Origin: Agrobacterium vaccinii
Lineage (GTDB): Bacteria > Pseudomonadota > Alphaproteobacteria > Rhizobiales > Rhizobiaceae
DNA length: 64,000 nucleotides
Direction of reading: 5' to 3'
Assembly: GCF_021310995.1 (NCBI RefSeq)
Contig: NZ_CP054151.1
Location: forward strand, 434,001 to 498,000
Shown here: positions 43,863 to 52,425 of the stretch, piece by piece
Layout: every line of letters starts with the position of its first letter
How positions within the stretch are numbered: position 1 is the first letter of the stretch
The notes under the pieces: model-generated
Database searches by the model: none
Told to the model about the DNA's origin: nothing
What the model saw: only the letters and a program-made list of their open reading frames with translations
Position numbers and translations under genes: made by a program

Positions 43863-44915
43863 ATGATGAGACTGGTTATTCTTGGAACGGGCGGCATGGC
43901 CAATACCCATGCCATGCACTTCTCGCTCATCTCCGGCGTAGAGCTTGTGGCGGCGATCGACGTGGATGATGTCGTGGTGCGCGGCTTCGCTGCCCGCCAC
44001 AATATTCCCTCTACGTTCACATCACTGGACGAGGCGATTGCGTGGGGCGAGTTCGACGCTGTGGCCAACGTTACACCGGATGCGATCCACCACCCCACCA
44101 CCCTCAAACTTTTAGCCGCAGGCAAGCATGTCTTTTGCGAAAAGCCGCTGGCCGAAACCTACGTCAAGGCTGCCGAGATGGCGGATGCGGCAGAAAAGTC
44201 TGGTCTCGTCGGCATGGTCAACCTGACCTATCGCAACGTCGCACCCCTTCAGATCGCGCGGCAGATGGTTCTGGAAGGCAAGATCGGCAAACTGCGGCAT
44301 ATGGAGGCGTCGTACCTCCAGAGCTGGCTGGTTTCCAAGGCCTGGGGCGACTGGATGACGGAGAGCAAATGGCTGTGGCGGCTCTCGACCAAGCACGGTT
44401 CCAACGGCGTGCTGGGCGATGTCGGCATTCACATTCTCGACTTCGCGTCCTACGGCGCGGGTAGCGATGTGGAACGCATCTTCACCCGGTTAAAAACCTT
44501 CGACAAATACGAGGGCAACAGGATCGATGTCTATGATCTCGACGCCAACGACAGCTTCACGATGACAGCCGAACTGGAAAACGGCGCCATGGGTGTCATT
44601 CACGCCAGCCGCTGGGCCACCGGCCATCTGAACGAATTGCGTCTTCGCCTGCACGGAGACAAGGGTGCCGTCGAAGTCATCCACACGCCGGAATATTCGA
44701 CGCTTCGCGGATGCCTTGGCGAGGACGTGGAAAAGGCGATCTGGCGAAACATCGAGGTCGAGCCGGTGGAAACGAACTACGAGAAGTTCGCCAAGGCTGT
44801 GATGGAAGGCGGCAAAGCCGACCCCGATTTCCGCCACGCCGCCAACCTCCAGAAGGTGTTGGACCTGTCCATCGTCACCGACCGGGAAAGACGCGAAATT
44901 GCGGTTTCTGCTTGA
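43863..44915 (+). CDS. Gfo/Idh/MocA family oxidoreductase (ThuB-like position)
   Basis: 350 residues. The N-terminal Rossmann fold starts LVILGTGGMANTHAMH; the Glu-Lys signature is in CEKPLAET (cofactor and substrate binding). The C-terminal domain carries the DVGIHILDF helix with the conserved Asp-x3-His pair. Codon spacing shows co-translation with the ThuA-like gene. In the thuAB system the dehydrogenase makes the 3-keto sugar. The substrate is inferred only from that analogy. Confidence 0.9.
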   Translation: MMRLVILGTGGMANTHAMHFSLISGVELVAAIDVDDVVVRGFAARHNIPSTFTSLDEAIAWGEFDAVANVTPDAIHHPTTLKLLAAGKHVFCEKPLAETYVKAAEMADAAEKSGLVGMVNLTYRNVAPLQIARQMVLEGKIGKLRHMEASYLQSWLVSKAWGDWMTESKWLWRLSTKHGSNGVLGDVGIHILDFASYGAGSDVERIFTRLKTFDKYEGNRIDVYDLDANDSFTMTAELENGAMGVIHASRWATGHLNELRLRLHGDKGAVEVIHTPEYSTLRGCLGEDVEKAIWRNIEVEPVETNYEKFAKAVMEGGKADPDFRHAANLQKVLDLSIVTDRERREIAVSA

Positions 44916-44967
44916 TTGAGCAAATCAGGGGCGACCAGCGTGGGCTGCCCCCGATCCCGGCCGCTTT

Positions 44968-46329
44968 TCAATCGAACAGCAAGTGCCAGTGCTGCGGAAA
45001 GGGCGTACCGCCGAAATCCACCTGACCCGCCTGCCCTACGGCGCGGCGGAGTCCCTTTTTCCGCAGAAGCGGCATCAGCATTTCAGGAATGATCGTCTGA
45101 TTGATGTATTCACCAAAGCACGTGTGAAGACCATTTCCCCATAAAATGTAATCTTCCGGTGGCCTGCCGAACCGAAACTGGTTGGGGCTGGAGACCGCAT
45201 GTGGATCGAACATGGCGGAGAGATTGAAGGCCAGCACCATCGTGCCCTGCGGTATCCTTCGCGCCCGCCATGTCGAGCGGGCAATGACGCTATCGCGGAC
45301 CGCCTGACGGTAGATCAGCGGATTGACCGGATTGTAGCGCATGGCCTCCATAAGGGCGGACGTGACGGCCTTGATATCGTTAGCGCGCGCTGCAATATGC
45401 GCCCTCTCCAGAGCGTCGGGCCGCTCCATCAACTGATCGAGCGCCTGGACCGCTGCCTTGTTCAAGGTGGGAATGGCGCCGATGACCATGCCGATCATGT
45501 TGTTCCTGATGTCGATGTCATCGAAACCCTCCCCACCGCTGGCCTGCAAAGCCAGACAGCGCGAAACAACGTCGTCTGCCCCCACTTGGCCCTTACGGTC
45601 TTCGATGCACTGGTCCAGATAGGCACGACAACGGGCCGCGGCATCCATTGCCTTTCCGGTAATGGCGGCATCTCCCTTGAGATCGATGAACAGGTACCAG
45701 AACATGATGGTGGTCCACTCGATCATCTCGGTGCGGGTAGGTCCCGGCGTGCCGAAATAGTCCGCAACCATGCGATAGGGAACCTCCAGCGTTAGCGCAT
45801 CGGGAACGTCGATGGCGCCATTTTTCGAGGCGACGATATCTTCCGCGCGTTGTCGAGCAGCCGGGATGATGATGCCGGGCAAATCCTCACGACGTATCGC
45901 AAGACGCATCAGCGACACATCATGGGTGTAGCGCGGTGTGTTCTGCATGCCCAAAAAGAAGTTCGATCCCGCCGTGATCGCCTGCATCTTCGGCTCGTAA
46001 ACGACGGCGAAATCACAGTCGCGAGCCAGCACCTCCCGCACGTCTTCGGCGCGTGTGACGATGGCGGTACCTGTGTTGGGATAGGCCGTTATCACCTGCT
46101 TCTTAAGGAGCAGATTGGGCGCGAAAGCCCGCAGCACCGCAAAGCCACGACGCAGCGTGACAGGCTCTGCGGCAAGTTTCGCAAACCCCGCCTCGCGTCC
46201 TTCCTTTGGAAGAAACAGCACAATCTGGACAGCGTTGGCAGCGAGGATGACGATGGAAACGAGCGCCTCGATGAGGACGCTGAACCAGATCAACAGGCTT
46301 TTCACGATATTTGCCGTGAGGCTTATCAT
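44968..46329 (-). CDS. Cytochrome P450 with atypical I helix
   Basis: 453 residues from the ATG at 46329, which has AAGGA 7 bases upstream; a start at 46347 lacks one. An N-terminal hydrophobic segment (about 5-35) suggests membrane anchoring, unusual for bacteria. The heme-thiolate motif is WGNGLHTCFGE (Cys404), and ExxR is EAMR (Glu328-Arg331). The I-helix region reads MIGMVIGAIPTLNKA. It has proline where the acid of the usual acid-alcohol pair sits, which recalls peroxide-using (CYP152) or isomerase-type P450s. It follows the DyP-type peroxidase gene on the same strand, so a peroxide-linked reaction is plausible (inference). Confidence 0.85.
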   Translation of the reverse strand: MISLTANIVKSLLIWFSVLIEALVSIVILAANAVQIVLFLPKEGREAGFAKLAAEPVTLRRGFAVLRAFAPNLLLKKQVITAYPNTGTAIVTRAEDVREVLARDCDFAVVYEPKMQAITAGSNFFLGMQNTPRYTHDVSLMRLAIRREDLPGIIIPAARQRAEDIVASKNGAIDVPDALTLEVPYRMVADYFGTPGPTRTEMIEWTTIMFWYLFIDLKGDAAITGKAMDAAARCRAYLDQCIEDRKGQVGADDVVSRCLALQASGGEGFDDIDIRNNMIGMVIGAIPTLNKAAVQALDQLMERPDALERAHIAARANDIKAVTSALMEAMRYNPVNPLIYRQAVRDSVIARSTWRARRIPQGTMVLAFNLSAMFDPHAVSSPNQFRFGRPPEDYILWGNGLHTCFGEYINQTIIPEMLMPLLRKKGLRRAVGQAGQVDFGGTPFPQHWHLLFD

Positions 46330-46384
46330 CAGGCAATCCTTCGTCATCTCGGCAGATTTGGAGCTGTTTTCTTCCGAAACAATG

Positions 46385-48052
46385 TCAGGTCGGATCGGTG
46401 ACGCCCATGCCGATCATGCGCAGCGCCGTAACGCTGGGCACAAAGAAGTAATCGCCACCGCGCGACTCCACGAATTCGGGCAGATTTTTCATGATGAAGG
46501 GCGCCTGATCCTTTGCTGGATCGCCCGGCACGATGAATTTCGCACCTTCACGATGCCGCCCGACCATCGGGCAGGTATCGTTGCCCGCATTGGCATCCAG
46601 CCCGTAATTGACCCATTGCTGCTGCACGAATTCGAACTGCCGGTTGAGATTGGAGCAGAGGCAAAGCATCACGATGCCATGGTCGTCATCATCGGTCGAA
46701 TCCGGGCCGGACGAGCCGTAGGGCAGACCCCGCCGCAAAATACGACGCCGGTTGTTCAGCACCGAACCCAGCCACGTCTTGGGATTGTCGGATGCATAAT
46801 AGGGGTCCAGCTGATCGCGCGTATTGATGCGGCGAATATGGGCGGTGACGGGACATTTGATGCCTTCCGGGTCCGGCCTGTAGACGAAATCGTTAAGCTC
46901 AAGGGCAAAAGCCGCCATGGCCTTCTTGTCATCTGCCTTGTATGCCGCCATCGCTTTCGCCTGCACGGCCTTCCAATCCTCATAGGTGGGTGCCGCCATG
47001 ATGGGAATGCCGTCGGACCAGCGTCCGGCCATCTTTGCCATCAAGGTTTCCTGACCGACTTCCGGCGGACCACCGATCGCGGCAACGGCTTGATATTGTG
47101 CGGCGGCGGCAACGATGGCGTTGCGGAAGGACGCTACATTCTGGTGGAGTTTTCGATAGGCGAAAAAAGTGCCGTTGCGGCTGAAATCCAGCGGCATCGC
47201 ACTGCCGGGAATCTCCTGCGCCTCATCGGCATGACCCAGCAGAAACTCACCGGTTGCCAGCGGAGACCACTCGCCGCTACCGGACAATTTGCCACGACCG
47301 GGCAAGTTCAGTTTCATGCGACCGAGGGAATATTGACCCTCGAATGCCGGATCGCCGATGCCATCGGTATATCCGAAATGTTCCTTCGGCGTCGGTGCGA
47401 AATTGCCCTCTGCATCTTGCTCGAGAAGCGCCGTCAGGTTTTGCCAGCGGGGATCGGGGCCAGAATGTCCGTCCAGCAAAACGACGCCGCCATCCGAGCT
47501 TTCCGCCAACCCGACGATCCAGGATGTAATCCGGCTCAGTTCCGCGACGGCCTCGCCCGTCGCGGCCTCCATCTGGGCATTCAGCGTCACCAAAATATGG
47601 ACGCGGGTCAGGCCATCGGGATTGGGCTTTACCCACACGCGGTCCCAGCGGCAGCGTTGTTCATCCTTGTCATCGACGCCGTAGATTTCGTCACCCAGAA
47701 TTTGCGCGCGCGCCTCCATGCCCTCGATAAACTCGTCCGGCATGCCGCGCAGCGTGGTGCTGGGAACGCCCAGTGCCAGCAGGCCGGGAAATGTGAAGGC
47801 AAGATTGATGGCGACCTCTGGCCGTTCCTGCATCTGGAGATCATTTTCCGGGTTGGCGTCTCCGGGCTTGTCCTTGCTTGAAGGCCAGCGCAGTGCCGAG
47901 GTTACCCTGGGCCTGATGTATTCGACGAAAGCACGCCCTGCACGACCGCTATTGACGGTGAACAGCAGCATGCGGCCCTTGGGAAAACCCTGCTTGCCAT
48001 AGGCGGTGAGGACGTTGCCTTGAATATCGGCGAGATCGAGAAATTCGGTCAT
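46385..48052 (-). CDS. DyP-type heme peroxidase
   Basis: 555 residues, long for the family. It has the GxxDG signature (GYTDG, 227-231, with Asp230 on the distal heme side) and the proximal heme-ligand His405 in CPVTAHIRRIN. A basic RRRILRR segment lies further on, and the ferredoxin-like core is typical. DyP enzymes oxidise dyes, lignin-like compounds and small molecules with hydrogen peroxide. No signal peptide is seen. It lies in a four-gene minus-strand operon, 17 bases after the membrane protein and 55 before the P450. Confidence 0.92.
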   Translation of the reverse strand: MTEFLDLADIQGNVLTAYGKQGFPKGRMLLFTVNSGRAGRAFVEYIRPRVTSALRWPSSKDKPGDANPENDLQMQERPEVAINLAFTFPGLLALGVPSTTLRGMPDEFIEGMEARAQILGDEIYGVDDKDEQRCRWDRVWVKPNPDGLTRVHILVTLNAQMEAATGEAVAELSRITSWIVGLAESSDGGVVLLDGHSGPDPRWQNLTALLEQDAEGNFAPTPKEHFGYTDGIGDPAFEGQYSLGRMKLNLPGRGKLSGSGEWSPLATGEFLLGHADEAQEIPGSAMPLDFSRNGTFFAYRKLHQNVASFRNAIVAAAAQYQAVAAIGGPPEVGQETLMAKMAGRWSDGIPIMAAPTYEDWKAVQAKAMAAYKADDKKAMAAFALELNDFVYRPDPEGIKCPVTAHIRRINTRDQLDPYYASDNPKTWLGSVLNNRRRILRRGLPYGSSGPDSTDDDDHGIVMLCLCSNLNRQFEFVQQQWVNYGLDANAGNDTCPMVGRHREGAKFIVPGDPAKDQAPFIMKNLPEFVESRGGDYFFVPSVTALRMIGMGVTDPT

Positions 48053-48069
48053 GGAAGAGCAGCCTTTGA

Positions 48070-49038
48070 TCAGGAGCGGATAACGCCGGGTGACTGGGTC
48101 GGGCGGTCGATATCTTCAGGGGCGGTTCGGGCTACGAATTCCCGGAAGGCGGCACGAACCTGCCCTGCCGACGCCAGCTGGTTATCGCCGATGACATCCG
48201 TGAAATTCTGTTGCAGATAGAGGCTTTTGAGCACAGACCGGAGATCGGAATTGGGTGCTGCCGGCAGCGGCTTTGCACCTGCCCGCATGACCAGAAGGTA
48301 GTCCAGTCCCACGGCCAGAAGCGTGACGATGAACGCCACCAGAGCGTAGGTCATCCACGTGTTCATGGGGTGGTTATACGCCCAGGCAAAGAAGGCCCCG
48401 ACCAGACACCCAAGAAACGCGACGGCAGGAATGGCTGCCAGTATGATCAGCAGGCTCGTCGAAATGCTGGGAAACGGTGGCGGGGTGATCCAGTAATCGT
48501 TAAACGGCATGGTCGTTTCGACCTGTCCCTTGGCGACCCAGGCCGCGAAGCCCGCTGCATCCCGCACCGTGTCGAACTGAAGACAGTGCTGGAAGACGCT
48601 GCGCAGCTCCTTTTCCATCACGCTCCACAGATGCCTGAGATAGTCGGCAGGCTCGGTTTTACCGGTGCCGACGGGGTCGAAGTCTGCGGTGAATGCGAGG
48701 AAAGGCTGGCCAAGATGATCGACGGGCTGCGGATCGGTCAGCACGGTTCCACGCACGGCGCTCCACAGGCTGTTTTGCGGGACACGCCCATTAAACGCGA
48801 CATCATCGATGATGAAGAAACGGGCGAAATGCGTGCGATCGCTGCGGGCAAACGGGCTGTTGTCATCCCGGCTCTCCTTCGAGGTCATCGGCGATTGCTG
48901 GGCGGGCAAGAGCCTGTCCAGAGCGGTTCGCAGCGCATGCAGATGGCTAACCGGCGCCAACGCACCCGGATCGACAAGATCGGTCCTGATGGGAATGAGG
49001 ATCGTCAGAAAATAATGGCCACCATCCAGATTGGGCAT
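48070..49038 (-). CDS. Unknown membrane-associated protein of the P450/DyP operon
   Basis: 322 residues. The N-terminal domain (about 1-190, beginning MPNLDGGHYFLTILIPI) is soluble and shows FIIDDVAFNGR and FLAFTADFDPV, a fold I cannot name. Two membrane helices follow (about 195-222 and 229-252), then a helical C-terminal tail. No known motif for catalysis was seen. Its position immediately upstream of the DyP gene suggests a role in membrane-tethering or substrate delivery. Confidence 0.6.
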   Translation of the reverse strand: MPNLDGGHYFLTILIPIRTDLVDPGALAPVSHLHALRTALDRLLPAQQSPMTSKESRDDNSPFARSDRTHFARFFIIDDVAFNGRVPQNSLWSAVRGTVLTDPQPVDHLGQPFLAFTADFDPVGTGKTEPADYLRHLWSVMEKELRSVFQHCLQFDTVRDAAGFAAWVAKGQVETTMPFNDYWITPPPFPSISTSLLIILAAIPAVAFLGCLVGAFFAWAYNHPMNTWMTYALVAFIVTLLAVGLDYLLVMRAGAKPLPAAPNSDLRSVLKSLYLQQNFTDVIGDNQLASAGQVRAAFREFVARTAPEDIDRPTQSPGVIRS

Positions 49039-49194
49039 GGGTCTCGCCTTTCATAAACTATTGGCGGAATGGAGTGAGCGGTCTGCGGCATCAACGACTG
49101 TGACTCTCCCCAGAGAAACCAATCGTCACACCAGAAACAGAGATCGTTTCGTATCAACGGCTACCAGCGCAGTGCACCGGGCATGGCCTTCGTC

Positions 49195-49854
49195 TCAGGC
49201 CTGCCGTGCAGGATGCTCCTTGAGCCACAAAAGACGGTTACGATCCGCTTTTTCAGCCGCCGTACTGGCGATGGGGGCATAACCGGGGCTTGGCAGCGAG
49301 TTCTGCATCTCTCTGACAGCCTTGCGGTAGGCCACCATGAAATCGGCATCGCTTTGCGCTGTCTGGTCTGACGTCATCAGTCCTAGAATGGCCTGGCGCA
49401 CCCGCAGTGCCGCCTTGATATCCCGCTGGCCGGTACCTGGCGTGGCGTTATAGTAATAGTCGTTGTCGATCTGATTGGCGCGGATATAGGTTTTGAACGG
49501 CGTGATCGGAATGGAATGCGGGTAGCCGGTGCTGGAATACCAAAACAGGTCCAGCCCGTTGGGAATGCCATCCGAAAAGGCATCGATATACTGATCCCAG
49601 GTGCCGTTGAAATTACTGCAAAACAGCATGTAGTCATTTTGGAGGGTCTGCTTGCCCTGCCCGTAATCCGGCCACTGATCACGCTTGATCAGCACCCAAC
49701 GGGCGAAGTGAATGATGGACAGGCCCAGCAGGCCGCCCAGCGTTGCCGGAAGCGCGCGGGCAATGCGAAATATGAACCTGTTAATCCACGTACGCCGCGG
49801 CTTCATCGGCGTGATGACGTTCATTCCATAGGCTTTGCCTGCGACGTTGGACAT
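49195..49854 (-). CDS. Unknown protein, first gene of the P450/DyP operon
   Basis: 219 residues from the ATG at 49854 (MSNVAGKAYG), which has AGGGGG upstream; an in-frame start at 49899 is less likely. A single hydrophobic segment (about 36-58, LPATLGGLLGLSIIHFARWVL) is followed by a soluble domain with SNFNGTWDQYIDAFSDG and ANQIDNDYYYNATPG. No family was recognised. It precedes the other operon genes by 156 bases, so a separate promoter for them is possible. Confidence 0.6.
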   Translation of the reverse strand: MSNVAGKAYGMNVITPMKPRRTWINRFIFRIARALPATLGGLLGLSIIHFARWVLIKRDQWPDYGQGKQTLQNDYMLFCSNFNGTWDQYIDAFSDGIPNGLDLFWYSSTGYPHSIPITPFKTYIRANQIDNDYYYNATPGTGQRDIKAALRVRQAILGLMTSDQTAQSDADFMVAYRKAVREMQNSLPSPGYAPIASTAAEKADRNRLLWLKEHPARQA

Positions 49855-49985
49855 CAGACCCCCTGTGCAATTCCCCGCAACATGGGGAAGGTTACACAAC
49901 AGGATTATACAGTCAATGGTTGAATTTATGGACGACCGTCACAAACTTTGCGGGAAGATTATGAGTGCCTCACATCAACTAATGC

Positions 49986-50384
49986 TCAACTGTGAATGAT
50001 CTTCCAGACGCCGCGTGCGGCGGCAACGATTTCACCTGCTACCGTCAATTTTCCATCGAGGAAAATCAGCGTGCGCGTTTCCTTCAAAACCTCGCATCTT
50101 ATCTCGACTACATCGCCCAGCCTGACAGCGCGCATGAACTGCATGTCGAACTGAACCGTGCTTTGGCGGCGGTCAGGGGCATGGCTTCGTGCAGCGGTTC
50201 CCATGGCTCGATCCGCAAAGGTCATCAGCATTCCGCCCTGAACGAAGCCAGCCCGGTTCTTGTGTTTGCGCTCAGCGTGAAAGCGATAGCGGAACGGATT
50301 TTCGTTGCAGGCCTCGATGGGACCGACAAGATTGATGAATCCGTCGTCCTCAAGAGCCGACCAAGTCACTGCGTCATCTGTCAT
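49986..50384 (-). CDS. PaaI family hotdog-fold thioesterase
   Basis: 132 residues from the ATG at 50384. The hotdog core shows the family pattern NRAGFVQGGMLMTFADRAMG (the Gly-Gly-Met turn) and VQFDMQFMRAVRLGD. The enzyme cleaves acyl- or aryl-CoA esters. Its start overlaps the stop of the FadB-like gene by 11 bases, so it is the last gene of the acyl-CoA operon and could release CoA from stalled intermediates. Confidence 0.88.
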   Translation of the reverse strand: MTDDAVTWSALEDDGFINLVGPIEACNENPFRYRFHAERKHKNRAGFVQGGMLMTFADRAMGTAARSHAPDRRQSTVQFDMQFMRAVRLGDVVEIRCEVLKETRTLIFLDGKLTVAGEIVAAARGVWKIIHS

Positions 50385-52410
50385 TTTCCGTACTCGCGAC
50401 GTCCTTGGTGGCTTGGCGATATCCCATATGGGGATTCTCGTCGAGGGACTGCAACGCTGACGATGCCCATTCCTTCGATTGCCGTTCCAGCCAGTAGAGC
50501 GGGCCGCCCAGCTTGGCAGGGAACCCATAGCCATGAACCCAGACGAGATCGATATCCGATGGACGTGCTGCTATGCCCTCTTCCAAAACAAGCGCCGCTT
50601 CGTTGACGATGGCAGCAAGGGCGCGTTTCTGGATGTCGGCGTCTGTGAACTGATGCTGGGCAATTGCGCGCTCTTTGCGCCATACGCGTAGCATATCTCC
50701 ACCTTCCTGGCTTTCGACCCCACGACGCGCGCCTTCGGGATAGTCGTACCATCCCGCATTGGTCTTGCGACCGAGCCGCCCGTTTTCCACCAGCCGCTCA
50801 AGAAACGAAATCGTATCAGGCGGGTCGATACCTTCGGCGCGTCTGCGACTGCGGTTTGCTGCGGAAATATCGAGGCCGGAGAGATCGCCCACGGCAAACG
50901 GCCCCATGGCAAAGCCGAAGGCTTCCAGCGTCTGATCGACCTGCTGCGGTTCGGCACCCTGATCGACCATCACCTCGCATTGCAGGCGGTAGGCATTATA
51001 GATGCGGTTGCCGATAAAGCCTTCGCCGACGCCCGAGACCACCGATATCTTGCCGAGCTTGCGGCCCACGGCCAGCGCGGTTTTGAGAACCTCTGCTGAT
51101 GTCTTTTTGCCGCGCACGACCTCCAGCAATTTCATGCGATGCGCGGGCCTGAAGAAATGCAGGCCGACAACATTGGCCGGGTCGCGTGCTGCTTGCGCCA
51201 GAATATCGAGATCGAGATAGGAGGTGTTGGAGGCGATGATCGTATCGGGGGCGACTACGGAGTTCAGGGAAGCGATCAGCGCCTTCTTGATCTCCATATT
51301 CTCGAAAACAGCCTCGACCACCATATCGCAATCCTGGAATGTGGCGATATCGGCAGAGGTTGAAAAGCGGTTGGCGATCACCTCTTGAGCGGATGGTGTG
51401 GCCAGCATTGTCGCGAGACGGTCAGGCAGGGAGGCCAGGGCTTCGGCGTTCTGGTCCACAAGGCGAACCCTGTATCCGGCGGAGAGGAAGCAGGCTGCGA
51501 TGCCGGCCCCCATGGTGCCCGCGCCGACGATGCCGATGGTTTGCAGATTGCGCGCTACGACGTCTTTGGCATCACCCGTATCGCCAGCGCGCCGCTCGGC
51601 AAAGAACAGGTGGCGCAGGGCTGCGGATTCGTCGGTCATCCGCAGTCTCTGGAAAACGGCGCGCTCTTCCGTGAGCGCCGCATCGAAATCCAATGTGACA
51701 GCACGCCTGACGGCGGCGATGGCTTCCTCGACGCCGGGGTGACCACGGCGCTTGCGCTTCGCATTGGCGGCGGCCTTTTCCAGAGCGTCGGTGCTGAAGC
51801 TGGTGATGGGCATATCACGCACCCGCCGTTTTCCCGGTAGCGACCGGGCCAGTGCCGCAGCACCGACGCGCAAATCCGTCGCTATACGGTCGATCAGCCC
51901 TAGCATAAGCGCGTCCGATGCCTTGATGCGGCGGCAGGAGGTGATGATGTCGATGGCGGTGGCGGCGTCCGTCAGGCGCGGCAAACGCACCGTGCCGCCA
52001 GCACCGGGAATGATCCCGAATGTCACTTCCGGCAGGCCGACCACGGCATCTGCGGTGGCGATGCGGGCATCGCAGCCCAGCGCCAGCTCGAAACCACCGC
52101 CAAGGGCCGCGCCATGCAGCGCGGCAACGATGGGCTTTGGAAATTGCTCAAAGGCCGCGATGACAGCCGGAACCTGCGGGTCGGCGAGCGGGGCTGAAAA
52201 CTCCCGCAGATCCGATCCCGCCACAAAGGTTTTGCCCGCACCGATCAGAACGGCGGCGGTCACCGTATCGTCGGCTTCAAGGGTCGCCAGCGCCTCCAGA
52301 AGACCGCGACGCACCTCGATGGAGCCCGCATTGATCGGCGGATTGTCGATGACGATGAAGGCGATATCGCCATCGCGTTCGATACGAACGCGTGAAGTCT
52401 CTGTCTGCAT
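50374..52410 (-). CDS. Bifunctional enoyl-CoA hydratase/3-hydroxyacyl-CoA dehydrogenase (FadB-like)
   Basis: 678 residues. The crotonase domain (about 5-185) keeps both catalytic glutamates: Glu108 (GGGFELALGCD) and Glu128 (GLPEVTFGIIPGAGGT). The dehydrogenase half starts at about 290 with the NAD motif IGIVGAGTMGAGIA, followed by two 3HCDH C-terminal domains (GFIGNRI; the second ends RLGRKTNAGWYDY). It hydrates enoyl-CoA and oxidises the hydroxyacyl-CoA. It is in an operon with an acyl-CoA dehydrogenase and a CoA ligase, but no thiolase is seen. Confidence 0.93.
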   Translation of the reverse strand: MQTETSRVRIERDGDIAFIVIDNPPINAGSIEVRRGLLEALATLEADDTVTAAVLIGAGKTFVAGSDLREFSAPLADPQVPAVIAAFEQFPKPIVAALHGAALGGGFELALGCDARIATADAVVGLPEVTFGIIPGAGGTVRLPRLTDAATAIDIITSCRRIKASDALMLGLIDRIATDLRVGAAALARSLPGKRRVRDMPITSFSTDALEKAAANAKRKRRGHPGVEEAIAAVRRAVTLDFDAALTEERAVFQRLRMTDESAALRHLFFAERRAGDTGDAKDVVARNLQTIGIVGAGTMGAGIAACFLSAGYRVRLVDQNAEALASLPDRLATMLATPSAQEVIANRFSTSADIATFQDCDMVVEAVFENMEIKKALIASLNSVVAPDTIIASNTSYLDLDILAQAARDPANVVGLHFFRPAHRMKLLEVVRGKKTSAEVLKTALAVGRKLGKISVVSGVGEGFIGNRIYNAYRLQCEVMVDQGAEPQQVDQTLEAFGFAMGPFAVGDLSGLDISAANRSRRRAEGIDPPDTISFLERLVENGRLGRKTNAGWYDYPEGARRGVESQEGGDMLRVWRKERAIAQHQFTDADIQKRALAAIVNEAALVLEEGIAARPSDIDLVWVHGYGFPAKLGGPLYWLERQSKEWASSALQSLDENPHMGYRQATKDVASTENDR

Positions 52411-52425
52411 GATCTGGTCTGACCC

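Noticed and set aside
46115..47881. Plus-strand open frame of about 588 codons
   Set aside because: It overlaps the DyP peroxidase and P450 genes on the other strand; those carry clear heme motifs, this frame none.
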